Source of the DNA: Pyrus communis
Lineage: Eukaryota; Streptophyta; Magnoliopsida; Rosales; Rosaceae
Assembly: GCF_963583255.1 (NCBI RefSeq)
Contig: NC_084805.1
Location: 4,915,060-4,979,059, forward strand
Length of the DNA stretch: 64,000 nt
Direction of reading: 5' to 3'
A model generated the notes under the pieces. That model had not been told where the DNA came from. It did no database searches and saw only the letters and a list, made by a program, of their open reading frames with translations. A program made the position numbers and the translations under genes. Shown here piece by piece: positions 20,491 through 31,094 of the stretch. How positions within the stretch are numbered: position 1 is the stretch's first letter; every line of letters begins with the position of its first letter.

Positions 20491-22660
20491 GGTCATCTCC
20501 AACTAATTCAGCTAGAGGGCTGAAAATAGTTTGAAATGGCAAGAAAACCGTCTTCAACCTAGGGCGGGGCCAAAGAGCTCGTGGGCCCCACCAGGCCAAA
20601 AAAGGAGAAAAAGGATAATCGGCTGGCCCAACCCAACCAACTAACCAGACCCGAGGCAGATCGGATTTTGAATGCAACGGCTACTAGCTGATGTCAGCTA
20701 ATCGTTATATTTGAAGTTTTTTTTTTTTTTTTTTTCACAAATTTTTTTTTTTTAAAATTTTAAAAAGTCTATTTTCTTTTTTCCCTATAACTTCCTAAAC
20801 CATTAAACAACATTAAACAACATTAAATAACATTAAATAACATTAAACAACATCAAAATTATACAACATAAAATAAAAACATTTAACATGAAACTTAAAC
20901 AACATTTTTAAAAACATTTAACAACATAAAACTTAAATGCCTACTCCATGCTTATTTTGGCCCAAAGATGTGCAACAAGATCCTGTTGTAGATACTTATT
21001 TGTGGCAAGAGAACGTATCATCCTGTGGCGTCTCATATACTCATTCAAAGAGATAGTACCAATTCTTGGATTCAAAGGCAAATTAGGCCCATCATATATT
21101 TTTGCACGAGCCTTTCTTGATTTATTTGGATCTTGTTGGTCGTCATCAGACTCATCATGATGGAGTCCAAATTTTCTCGACTCCACCCTCTTGCCGATTC
21201 CTTGATGATCTTCTACTGCGCTTGTAGAATACCGAAAGCTCTCTCAACATCTTTTCGATATGCCTCTTGGTGCAAGGTAAACCACTTTTCGGCGTCATTC
21301 GTAGGATTTGGAATTGCTTGGACAAGTGTCGCCCACTTTGGGTAGATGTCATCTGCCAAGTAATATCCCGAATTGTACTGACGGCTGTTGATGTAGTAGT
21401 AAAGTTGAGGTGATTTACCTTCCTTCAGGTTATTGAAGAGGGGTGAACGCCCAAGAACTATAATGTCATTTTGGAATCCAGGGATCCAGGGACTCCAAAG
21501 AAAGCATGCCAAATCCATGTGTCATACAAGGCAACCGCATGTAACATAATAGTTGGCTTTCTCAACCTTCTGCTAAAGCCTCATTGCCATCTGGTGGGAC
21601 ATTTCTTCCAATTCCAATGCATGTAGTCTAATGAACCTATCATGCCTGGAAAGCCATGGTATTCAGCTTTGCAAATGAGTAGATCCAAATCTTCTTGATT
21701 TGGCTCACGGAGGTACTCCTCTTTGTAAAGCTAAACAAATGTGTCACAGAATTCACCAAGAGTATCAAGGCATGTAAACTCAGACATACCATATGTATCA
21801 TCTATTGAATCGGCTAGGGAGGCATAGGCCATCATTTGGAGTGTAATAGTAACCTTCTGATGAGGTGAGAAACCCGGATGGCCTGCTTTATCCAGCTTTT
21901 GTCGAAAGTATGGATTGACCTACTGGACATCATGAAATAAACGCTCGAAGACATGGCACTTCATCTAGAAGCGAAGTCTGAAATCATCTTATGTGTACAC
22001 CGAGTTGAGGTTGAAGTAGTTGTTCATCAGATTGGCATGCGTCATCGCTCTGTTTCATGGTTTGTAAGAGTGACCAGCAACAGAGCCACCCCATTGAGGT
22101 TGTTCCTCAGTTGGCTGACATGCCATAACCGTAGTCATGGCTGCCACATATTCTGTGTTGCGTCGTGCTTCATCTTTTTCATCAGACTCCTCATCTTCTT
22201 GTCTCATTTGGGCCCATTTTTCTTCCAATTCAGAATTGGATGCGGACCCCCAATTGGAATCCGAAGAGGATCCAAAGTTGGAATTCATTGCAAACTTGAA
22301 TTGAAAGAGATTAAATCTGAAGGTGTGTAAATTATAGCCCAATATCCACCCTATTTATGGACATTGGATCGGTTGAATTTGAAGGTGTGTGAAACCAACG
22401 GTTAGCTGACGTCAATTACCATTGGATTTGAAATTTTTTTTTTTTAATTTTTAAATTCTTGCTTTTTCCTATAAATTTAAATTGTTGTAGTTTTTAAATT
22501 TAAGTTATGGTAGTTTTTAAATTTAAATAATAAATTATATTTGGCCCTTGGTTGGAGATGGTAAGAAATACGGCCTTACACTGTTCATTAAAATATTAAT
22601 TTCTTGGAGAGTCCGAGGGCTAAAACGAGCCATCTGGCCGTTATTCGGTTAGAGATGGCC
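20491..22660 (-). mobile_element. PIF/Harbinger transposon (2.17 kb) with decayed transposase
   Basis: It is flanked by TTA at 20488-20490 and 22661-22663. The ends are GGTCATCTCCAACTAATTC and (complement) GGCCATCTCTAACCGAATA. It shares both subterminal regions with the MITEs at 3928-6346 and 5711-6334, and its centre encodes a transposase on the minus strand. It is the likely coding-capable ancestor type of those MITEs, although this copy is mutated. Confidence 0.85.
20941..22342 (-). pseudogene. Harbinger-type transposase (Plant_tran/DDE_Tnp_4 family), degraded
   Basis: Read on the minus strand from about 22280, the protein begins MNSNFGSSSDSNWGSASNSE with an acidic stretch. Frameshifted blocks follow: a GFSPHQKVT-like segment; a GSLDYMHWNWKKCPTRWQ block (catalytic Asp region, about 21615-21560); an IMLHAVALYDTWIWHAFFG block; and YYLADDIYPKWATLVQAIPN plus KDVERAFGILQAQ (21360-21215). 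A C-terminal block ends HLWAK at about 20945. These are hallmarks of the plant PIF/Harbinger transposase. Several stops and frameshifts (for instance after FGILQAQ and before the MHWNWK block) make it non-functional. Confidence 0.85.
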
Positions 22661-22663
22661 TTA

Positions 22664-23278
22664 GTGCCTAGGCAGCTAGGTGAAGGCCTACGTGGACCAG
22701 GTGGATGTAAGTAAATTTATTATATATTGCATAAATAAGTCCTTATTTATTCTTAAAAACACAAACATAATTGCCACTCAGTACTATGGTCTGGTGGTAC
22801 TCCTCTTCGCTTGAAAGTGAGAGGTCTTAGGTTCAAATCTCGTAGATGGCGAATTCGATACCAAATTAGGCTGCCCATTGTGTGGTTTTGCCAAACTCTC
22901 CCTCCCCTCAGTGTAAAAATATCGATATACTCACAAAAAATACAAACATAATTATATTGAGATAGATAAATTACAAAATAAAATAACATATCAATTATAA
23001 AAGATTACAACATATTGAAAACATGGGGAATGAGCATATAATTAATGTTCATCCAAATATTCAACAAGTCTCTTACATTCTATTGAAAATTTAAATTCAA
23101 AATGAAAGTTATCAATTTTCTAAGTGAAAGTCGTGACCTAGGTGGGTTTAGGTGGGCTAGGCGGAAGCCTGAACGGGTCTAGACACACTTTCTTAATTTT
23201 CAAACACCTAGGGACTAATCGAGCTGGTGACCAACCACCTTGCCTAGGCAGCGCTAGGCGGGAATTTTTAGAACAGTG
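22664..23278 (+). repeat. Dispersed 'CCTAGGC'-rich repeat, interrupted by a SINE
   Basis: It starts GTGCCTAGGCAGCTAGG and ends GGCAGCGCTAGGCGGG followed by TTTTTAGAACAGTGC. Its right half (22985-23278) is matched in reverse orientation at about 32290-32520, including the shared words TTGAAAACATGGGGAA and CAACAAGTCTCTTACATT. It is probably a hAT-like non-autonomous family. The Harbinger element ends right beside its left edge and may have cut it. Confidence 0.5.
22773..22941 (+). mobile_element. tRNA-derived SINE, 169 bp, with 12-bp target duplication
   Basis: The head GCCACTCAGTACTATGGTCTGGTGG contains an A-box-like TATGGTCTGGTGG. GGTTCAAATCTC at about 22831 is a B-box of the RNA polymerase III promoter. 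The 3' half carries TTAGGCTGCCCATTGTGTGG and ends in a short CAAAAAAT tail. The perfect 12-bp duplication ACAAACATAATT (22761-22772 and 22942-22953) proves retroposition. The exact family name is not assigned. Confidence 0.88.
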
Positions 23279-23398
23279 CTTTATTGATTTAGCTATGTAA
23301 TCTACTTGTCTTTTTTTCTTACTTATTTTACATTGATTAGTCTCTTCGCATGGGTCCACGCAAAAGGCTTTTGATAATCACCTGATGTGCGCAACTTA
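23279..23398. other. Short flank between repeat and Copia element
   Basis: No feature apart from the ACTTA target-site copy at 23394-23398. Confidence 0.5.
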
Positions 23399-23771
23399 TG
23401 TTATAAATAGGCAAAAGTTAGAGAGAATAACCTTTGCTAAGGATAAGAACGAAGCAGGTGCGAAATATCACACTGATTTGTTTGATAACTATAACGCAAA
23501 GATTGTAGATAAAAGAGGAGATGAGGGAAACTGATATTATTGCTTTTAGTGATTTTCTCTTTTTGTTGCTGCCCTTTGATCGCCTGCGGAGTGCTCTATT
23601 TATAGAGCCACATCTGTAGGTTTACAGTGAATGCCTGTGACCAATCCAACAACATCCGTGATCAATTTACAGAAAGTGGATGATTGCTTTACAACAAACA
23701 AAAACAACACTATTAGGCATATGAGAAAGTTATTATTGGCATGTGGGCATACATTCCCACTATTTACAACA
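23399..23771 (-). repeat. 3' LTR of the Copia element (373 bp)
   Basis: On the minus strand it begins TGTTGTAAATAGTGGG and ends GCCTATTTATAACA. It contains the TATA box context CTCTATAAATAGAGCAC. It is paired with 29121-29492. Confidence 0.93.
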
Positions 23772-23775
23772 TTAG

Positions 23776-23970
23776 TTGCCTCGTTAAAACCTTCCTTGGA
23801 AAAACCCAGTGGGAAAAAACCATAGCAAAGGAAAAAAAGTACAACTTTACCCGGATTGTTGATATAGTGTTAAGCATGCATATGTTGCCTTGTTAAAACC
23901 TTGATAGGAAAAACCCAGTGAGAAAAATCCTAGTCAAAGGAAAAAGAGTACAACATGCATGTATCATGGT
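23776..23970 (-). repeat. Direct repeat pair next to the 3' LTR
   Basis: The words GTTAAAACCTT, GGAAAAACCCAGTG and AAAGGAAAAA...AGTACAAC occur twice, near 23785-23850 and 23893-23960. They lie between the pol remnant and the 3' LTR, where Copia elements carry a 3' untranslated leader. Confidence 0.7.
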
Positions 23971-25905
23971 TGCTCCCCCTGAATTGTATCTCCATCTGAT
24001 TCTGCATTCTTCAAATTTAACTGCTTGGTAAGCCGACGTAATCCGATTCTCTCCACTAGCTTCTGAAACGTGCACTTTGGTAGAGACTTAGTGAACAAGT
24101 TAGCCAGATCTTCATTAGAGCGAATTTATCTGACTTCAATAACTTTAGCCTTTTGAAGCTCATGTGCACTAAAAAACTTTGGAGATGTGTGTTTAGTCTT
24201 ATCGCCCTTGATAAATCCTTCCTTCATTTAGGCAACACAGGCTGTATTATCTTCATGGATGACAGTTGGAGTGTCTGTCTTTGAAGGTAGACCACATGAA
24301 TTCCGGATATGATGGATCATTGATCTTAACTAAGAACATTCACAACTTGCTTCATGTAAAGCAAGTATTTTCGAGTGGTTGGAAGATGTAGCAACTAATG
24401 TTTGCTTTGTTGAGCGCCATGAAATTGATGTATCTTTATTAGTGAACACTTATCCAGTTTGTGAGCAGGCTTTATGTAGATAAGAGAGAAAACCAGCATC
24501 TGTATATCCAACAAGGATCTAGTCATTTGTGGATTTGTCTGAGTAGAAGAGACACATGTCTGTTGTCCCACTAAGGTATCGTAATACATCTTTGACTCCC
24601 TTCTAATGACGAATTGTTGGAGCAGAGTTATACCTTGCTAATAAGTTGACTGAAAAAGCTATACCTGGTCTAGTACATCGTGCTAAATAAAATAAAGCAC
24701 CTATTGCACTCAAATATGGTACTTCTGGACCAATGACCATTTAATCATCTTCTTTTGGATGGAATGGATCTTTCTTAATGTCTAAAGAACGAACGACCAT
24801 TGGTGTGCTGAGTGGATAAGCCTTGTCCATGCCAAATCGCTTGAGGAATTTTTCAATGTAAGCTAATTGATGGACCAAAATTCCATTAGCACAATGCTCG
24901 ATCTGCAGACTGAGACAATATTTTGTTTTTCCAGGGTCTTTCATTTCAAATTCACTTTTCAGATATTCAGTAGTTTTATTGAGCTCTTCAAGGGTTCCAA
25001 CTAGGTTCATATCATCAACATATAATGCCATTATAGCAAATTCAGAATTTGATTTCTTAGTGAACACACAAGGGCTGATGACATTGTTAGCATATCCTTC
25101 TTTGATCAAATACTCACTGAGACGATTATACCACATGCATCCATACTATTTCAGCCCATATAATGATCGCCTTAATTTGATTGAGAGCATACCTCGTGAT
25201 TTGTTAATTGTTTCAGGCAACTTAAGTCCCTATGGAACTATCATATATATGTCACTATCTAATTCTCCATACAGAGACACGATGATGAGATCCAAAAGTC
25301 GCATGTCAAGTTTTTCTGAAACCACCAAACTTATTAAGTAACAGAATGTAATTGCGTCCATTACAGGAGAGTATGTCTCCTCATAATCAATTCTAGGTCT
25401 TTGTGAAAAACATTGTGTGATGAGTCATGCTTTATATTTTCCAATCCCATTTTTCTCATTGCGTTTTCTTGTGAATACCCATTTGTAACCCATGGGGTTC
25501 ACACCAACCGGAGTTTGGACTATCGCTCCAAAAACACTTTGCCTTTCCAAGGAATTTAATTCTGCCTGGATTGCATCTTTACACTTAGGCCAATCTTGTC
25601 TCTGTTTGCATTCATCAACAAAGCGGGGCTTAATATCATCATTTAATATGATTTTAGTGGCTACTGCAAAAGCGAACATGTCGTCAATGATTATTTCATT
25701 TCGATCCCACAATTCGTTAGTACATGCATAATTGATGGTAATTTCTTTGCTTTCATGTACTTCTGTCTCTTCAGGGACATGTGTCTCATCATGGACATTT
25801 TCTTTTTTAGAAAGTTCAAAATCATGAATTGTGGATTTGTCATTTATTTTCTTTCCCTAAATGATTTCATTTGGATTCAGCTGTGCCCTCGTCCTTCCTT
25901 TTCGA
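23970..25905 (-). pseudogene. Copia reverse transcriptase and RNase H, degraded
   Basis: Reading the minus strand, RT begins around 25700 with a PKCKDAIQAELNSLERQSVF block and NPMGYKWVFTRKRN. It continues, after stops, to a LSIKLRRSLYGLK-like block and the polymerase active-site motif YVDD within IMALYVDDMNLVG (about 25025). The RNase H region shows GALFYLARCTRPGIAFSVN, DVLRYLSGT, IHEDNTACVA and LFTKSLPK. The order and motifs are those of Copia pol. In-frame stops in every third of the region, for example before YGCMWYNRLSEY, show that it is inactive. Confidence 0.9.
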
Positions 25906-26392
25906 GGGGCTGTTAGCAGAGGAATTTATCAAGCGACTTCAATTAATAGCTCGCACTTTGCTCATGAAAACAAAATTGCCAATTTCTGCATGGGGACATG
26001 CCATCTTACATGATGCATCATTAGTTCAATTAAGACCCATAGCCAACCACCAATACTCATTAATACAATTCGTGTTTGAGCATCAGACAAACATTTCACA
26101 TTTACAAGTTTTTGGTTGTGCTGTTTATGTGCTTATTACACCACCATGACGCACTAAAATGGGACCTCAGCGCAGACTGGGAATTTATATGGGTTTTGAT
26201 TCACTATCTATGATTAGATATTTGGAACCCTTAACAGGTGATATGTTTACAACTCGTTTTGCTGATTGTCACTTTGATGAGATAGTCTTCCCGTCGTTAG
26301 GGGGAGAAAAGACCATTCTAGAAGAACGGCAAAAGATGACATGGGTTGTACCCACCTTATCTCATTTTGATCCACGAAGCACTCAATGGACA
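25906..26392 (+). pseudogene. Inverted integrase segment inside the Copia element
   Basis: This stretch codes for Copia integrase on the plus strand, opposite to the rest of the element. Plus-strand blocks are LAEEFIKRLQLIARTLLMKT, LPISAWGHAILHDASL, ISHLQVFGCAVYVLITPP and MGPQRRLGIYMGFDSLS, then LTGDMFTTRFADCHFDE. The flanks resume minus-strand coding. On the left is an RKGRTRAQLNPNEI-like block (about 25855-25900); on the right the integrase core ends ...EHPVPHVH at about 26392, exactly where LAE..FIKRLQ should follow. So the block was inverted in place, with loss of linker sequence at the junctions. Confidence 0.85.
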
Positions 26393-26880
26393 TGAGGAAC
26401 AGGATGTTCAGCATCAATGCCTAGTGTCATGCAGTTATCATCAAAGGTTTGAGACGTAAATTCACCAGCGTTATCAAGTCAGATTGACTTAATGGGGTGA
26501 TCTGGGAACTGTGCTCGCAACTTAATTATCTGAGCAAGAAGTCTTGCAAAAGCTACATTTTGAGTAGACAATAGGCAAACATGTGATAATCGGGGAAATG
26601 CATCAACCGAAACCATAAAATATCGAAATGGTCAGCAAGGTGGTTGAATAGGTCCACAAATATCCCCTTGAATTCTTTGCAAAAATGATGGGGATTCAGT
26701 GTCAATCTTTAGTTGTGATGGTCTAATTACCAACTTCCCTTGAGAACAAGCCTTGCAAGGGTTATCATTTGGGATAGCAATGTGTCTGCTCAATAATGGA
26801 TGTCCATTAGAGTTGGTAATGATCTTACGCATCATGGTGGATCTTGGATGACCCAGACGGTCATGCCAAAGCATGTAAAC
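26393..26880 (-). pseudogene. Copia GAG-pre-integrase and integrase N-terminal half
   Basis: The minus strand gives LWHDRLGHPRSTMMRKII and a CKACSQGKL zinc-binding block (HHCC type), then GDICGPIQPP and VSVDAFPRLSHVCLLSTQN, and an LDNAGEFTSQTFDDNC block containing the catalytic-region DNAGE(F). A stop interrupts before LDNAGEF. It joins the inverted block at its low-coordinate end. Confidence 0.88.
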
Positions 26881-28066
26881 TTTTGAATCAATGAACTTCT
26901 AGTTCATGACAGTATGTGCTTCAATTGTCTTTATGTATGTATAATACAGTTCGCTCGATAAACCACGCAACTTATCCAATATACGCTTCTGGGTATCATT
27001 GGAGGTAATGCATAGATATTCCACATTTTCTACAATTTTCATTTCAATGTGGTATCCATTTAAACGTATATCTTTAAAACTTAACAAATTTTGAGTTGAT
27101 CAAGTAGTGTACAACGCATTATGTATAGACAATATTGTTCGATTTGGTAACATGATTTGGGCTTTTCCTGAGCTTCCAATTACATATGATTGGCCTGATA
27201 TTGTTGTTACCTTTACTTTTGTAAGTATCAAGCTTGATAAATATTTTCGATCTCGAAGTATTCTATACGTGGTTGCGCTGTTTGCAAGACAAATATCTCC
27301 ACCATTGCTCTTGTTTTGAGAATAACCATAATTTTTATCTATGCTCTCTGAGTAATGGAATCATAGTTAAAAATGGTTTATTCATAAAAGGAAATTGAAA
27401 TGCCACTTTTATTGAATTGAAAATGCAAGATTTAAACTACAAACTCAGGTAACAAGAGTAAACTAAATAGAAGTGATTCAATCAGACCGATACACTTCAT
27501 TCATTCTTTCCACAATGAAGTCTGAAACATCCAGGTGTGTTATGTTCAATTGCCCTAATAATTTGAAAATTGTATCAGGATGTCCATCGATTTAGCCTGG
27601 TCGATAAAACTGGTCTCAACACCATTCTCCTTGAGGGAGGCTTAATACAGATCCACTAGATGTTTTGGGGTACGATAGGTACGCGCCCAGTGCCCATTGC
27701 CACCATACCTATGGAAAATTCCTTCAAGATTTCTAAGAGTGTTATTCATATGAGCTTTGCCTTTCTAGCGATTTCCATTCTTGAAGCTCAGGCTTGAATT
27801 ATGCCTTGGAACCTGGTTGTGAAACTAGACACCATAGTTCTTGCCTTTCCCGTTCCACCGACCTCGCTTATGGCCACGTCTTTGTAATTATTGTCATAAG
27901 AGGATGTGGTATTTACTTCAAGGGAATCAGCATTCACTTCTAGGAATGGTGCCGATCTAGTAAGTCGAGACTAATGATTCTTCATCAGAATCTCATTGTT
28001 TTGTTCAGCCATGAGGAACACAGATATCAGCTGGTTGTACTCAGTAAAGCCTCTCTCTCTATACTG
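26881..28066 (-). pseudogene. Copia gag-pol linker and protease region, heavily decayed
   Basis: Between gag and the pre-integrase block the minus strand should carry the zinc knuckle and protease. Only scattered similarity is visible: an RKNYGV-type segment around 27830 and frameshifted pieces at 26900-27090. No intact D(S/T)G protease motif was confirmed. Confidence 0.5.
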
Positions 28067-28531
28067 CTACTGCAGGAGCATGTTGGAGGCATGAAAGGTG
28101 CTGAAAGTCTTTTCTAGCATATCTTCCTCAATGATGGTTTCCCCATAAACCTTCATCTGGGAGCTGATTCTGAACATTGCAGAATTGTATTCAACCACCG
28201 TCTCGAAATCTTGGATCCTTAGGTAAGTCCATTCATAACGAGCCCTTGGGAGAATCACCATTTTCTGGTGATTATATTTGTTTCTAAGTGCCTTCCAGAG
28301 GGCTAATGGATCTTCAACCGTGAGGTACTCGTTCTTCAGTCTTTCATTAAGGTGGCGACGGATAAAGACCATGGTCTTCGCCTGATCTTGAGGGGATGCA
28401 TTATTCTCCTCCTTGATGGTTTCTCCAAGATTCTCTGCCTCCAGATAGATCTTGGCATCCACTACCTAGGTAAGGTGGTTCTTTCTAGTAATGTCCAAGG
28501 CAACAAAATCAAGCTTTGCCAAGTTAGCCAT
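28067..28531 (-). pseudogene. Copia gag (UBN2-type) with premature stop
   Basis: The likely start is ATG at 28531 (MANLAKLDFVALDI). A stop follows after about 21 codons. The frame resumes as DAKIYLEAENLGETIKEE and runs through FIRRHLNERLKNEYLTVEDP, LWKALRNKYNHQK and MFRISSQMKVYG, the usual Copia Gag/UBN2 pattern. Confidence 0.85.
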
Positions 28532-29120
28532 TTCTTTTCTAAAAGAAAAATGAGGTGTGTAAGAATTTGCAATAATATGTATTATGGAGGAATGTAGTGT
28601 TAGAACTTCTGGTTTTTACATATTTTTTCATTTTGATCTTCAGGCCAAAATGATAATCACTCGAAACTTTAAGCTCAAGATTTACATGATTAATGAGGAG
28701 GGCGATTGTACCATACCACTCTCATTGAAACAATATAACATGAGATGAGCGATTGTACATACCACTCTTGCAGCAAGAAAATTTACATATGCAGAGCAGG
28801 CTGAGCAATTATACTACACCACCTAAAATTGTAGTAAAATTTAAATCTGCAGTCCAAGATGGGCGATGATATTGCACCATCTTCGATCACATCAAAGATA
28901 TATAAATATTGGGCTAGTAATCAAGGACTACACCAAACAAGAAATCAAATATATAAGTAATTGTTATATTGACAACTAGAAGCAGGCATGGTGCTAGCAG
29001 TTCTTCGCGAGGGTACACCAGGCAGGTGAGGCAGAGAAAGAAGAAGAACAGGAAATTCCTTGGAGGAAGCATTTTTCGACGATGTGAACTGTTTAGGGTT
29101 AGAGAATCGTGCTAATAATG
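28532..29120 (-). other. Copia 5' leader between the 5' LTR and gag
   Basis: It holds repeated GGGCGAT(T/G)GTACCA-like units around 28698-28880 and no coding. The sequence next to the LTR, CATTATTAGCACGATTC on the minus strand, occupies the primer-binding position. Confidence 0.6.
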
Positions 29121-29492
29121 TGTTATAAATAGGCAAAAGTTAGAGCGAATAACCTTTGCTAAGGATAGGAACGAAGTAGGTGCGAAATATCACACTGATT
29201 TGTTTTGTAACTATAACACAAATATTGTAGATAAAAGAGGAGATGAGGGAAACTGATATTATTGCTTTCAGTGCTTTTCTCTTTTTATTGCTGTCCTTTG
29301 ATCACCGGCGGAGTGCTCTATTTATAGAGCCACATCCATAGGTTTACAGGGAATGCCCCTGACCAATCCAACAACATTTGTGATCAGTTTACAGAAGTGG
29401 ATGATTGATTTACAGCAAACAAAAACAACACTATTAGGCATGTGAGAAAGTTATTGTTGGCATGTAGGCATACATTCCCACTATTTACAACA
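29121..29492 (-). repeat. 5' LTR of the Copia element (372 bp)
   Basis: Same ends as 23399-23771, TG...CA, with the CTATAAATAGAG TATA context retained; it is therefore the promoter-bearing copy for the element. Confidence 0.93.
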
Positions 29493-29497
29493 ACTTA

Positions 29498-30560
29498 TAG
29501 TTTTTTATTTGATTATTTATATTTGTATTTTTCGGTTTGTTTTCATTCTCTTTTTCGAGTAAGGAGGTTTTGAACGCAAACATTGTCACCTAAGGTTTTA
29601 TTTATTTATTTATTTATTATTATTTTTTTTTTTTTGTGAAGCAATAGAATGGTCTTTCATTGATCATTACAAGTCAATGGGTATATTGCTCTAATGACTA
29701 AGAAATTAATTTGGAGTAAATTTGTACAATAAAAAATATTAGAGTAAATCCTTATATAGTTACCGTAAACACAAACCTACAAGCGCTACTAGCACAAATT
29801 TGTCACAAAAACCAATAGATGCAATAGACCTATATCGGCGACCACAATGGTCATCGCTGAAAAGCAAGGCCACATAAGTCATCGCATAAGAGTGATAACA
29901 CATAAAGTCATCGTTGAAAGACGATACCATATAACCCATTCCTCAATGAGAAGAATACACACAACCATTGCTTACGTGCGATTGCAATACTTGCAAGGTG
30001 AGTCAACAAAACAACTATACAACTCCGAGAAAGACAAAGACTAGCTACACCTTAGTGGAGGACAAAGACACTCTAGCCAAAGACCACATGCACCTTTACC
30101 GCACTAGTGAAAGTGAACTATGCAACACCCACGAGTTAAGGCACCACCAAATCTAGTTGCACAAGGTGGCAAAGCTGCTAGATCTAACACACTAGGTGGC
30201 AGAGCTGCCGATCTAAACGTGCAAGGTAGCGTAACCACCAAATCAATCAAGGAGAGTGACATCGCCATGGAAACGAGTTGATAGAAGTGGAAGGGTTAGC
30301 AAAGGTGGGAGAAAAAATTGAAGAAGAAGATGAATGGAGCCTTTGTGCAAAACTAAGAGAAAGGGGTGGAGAGGATATAACAGAGGTGGAAAGGTTAGAA
30401 GGAGATGGAGATGTTAAGAGGAAGGTGAGAGAGTCTGCCACCGACCCTAAGTTGGAGCAAGGGACTGACGGCTAAGATTGCAGATCCTAGGGTTTGGGTT
30501 GGGGAGAGAGAAAAAGGGAGACAGTTTAGTGGCAAGGAGGAAGGTGCTTTATTAAACACC
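29498..30560. repeat. Unclassified repetitive DNA with short internal repeats
   Basis: A degenerate series at 29850-29960 repeats CATAAGTCATCGC/CATAAAGTCATCGTTGAAAG-type words. Another at 30155-30245 repeats GCAAGGTGGCAAAGCTGC/CTAGGTGGCAGAGCTGCC-type words. A purine-rich stretch follows (30285-30475). It resembles the 5' region of a retroelement, but no RT, integrase or ends were recognised. No real gene is supported. Confidence 0.4.
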
Positions 30561-31050
30561 ATAAATAAGTACAAGTAAGATCAGAGTAGTCTATACGATA
30601 TCAAGCGTGAAAAAAAGGACACAGACTTCAAATCTTTATAAGAAAGATGTGCTGCATGAATAGAACCACACTAGATGTAAAAACAAAGCAAAGAATGCAC
30701 ACTAGTTCTCAAATACAATTGTCGATCAGTCACAAGAACGTCTAACAGGGTACGCTAATTTGAAGAAAAACCTTTCCAAAGAAAATCATGTGAAAAGACA
30801 TTGTGATATAGAAAAAACAACATGGGACTTACTGATGTCAAATCATAACATCAGTCTATGGCGCAAATCTATCACAAGTACTCTAAAGTACCGGTATAAA
30901 GCAAGCTAAATATAGAATGAGCTCCATATGAAAGTAGATATGAAGGCTTATATTAAATCGAGCAAATAAATGAAAAGGTTGCCTAGGCTAAAAGTGAGTT
31001 GCATTTAAAAGTAGATAAAATATAGGGTATAATTTCTTTTTCTCTCGTTC

Positions 31051-31094
<44 letters not shown>

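Larger units (their letters stand above)
23399..29492 (-). mobile_element. Full-length, inactive Ty1/Copia LTR retrotransposon (6.1 kb)
   Basis: Near-identical LTRs (23399-23771 and 29121-29492) and a perfect 5-bp duplication ACTTA (23394-23398 and 29493-29497) bound the element. The gene order on the minus strand is gag, GAG-pre-integrase, integrase, reverse transcriptase and RNase H. Integrase before RT is diagnostic of Copia. About two dozen differences between the LTRs, counted by eye, indicate an old insertion. Frames are broken in many places and one integrase block is inverted. A canonical initiator-methionine tRNA primer site (TGGTATCAGAGC) is not present next to the 5' LTR, where CATTATTAGCACGATTC is found instead. 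Confidence 0.93.

Noticed and set aside
22784..22850. Possible functional tRNA gene
   Set aside because: A- and B-box words are present, but there is no cloverleaf acceptor stem; it is the head of a SINE with target duplication.
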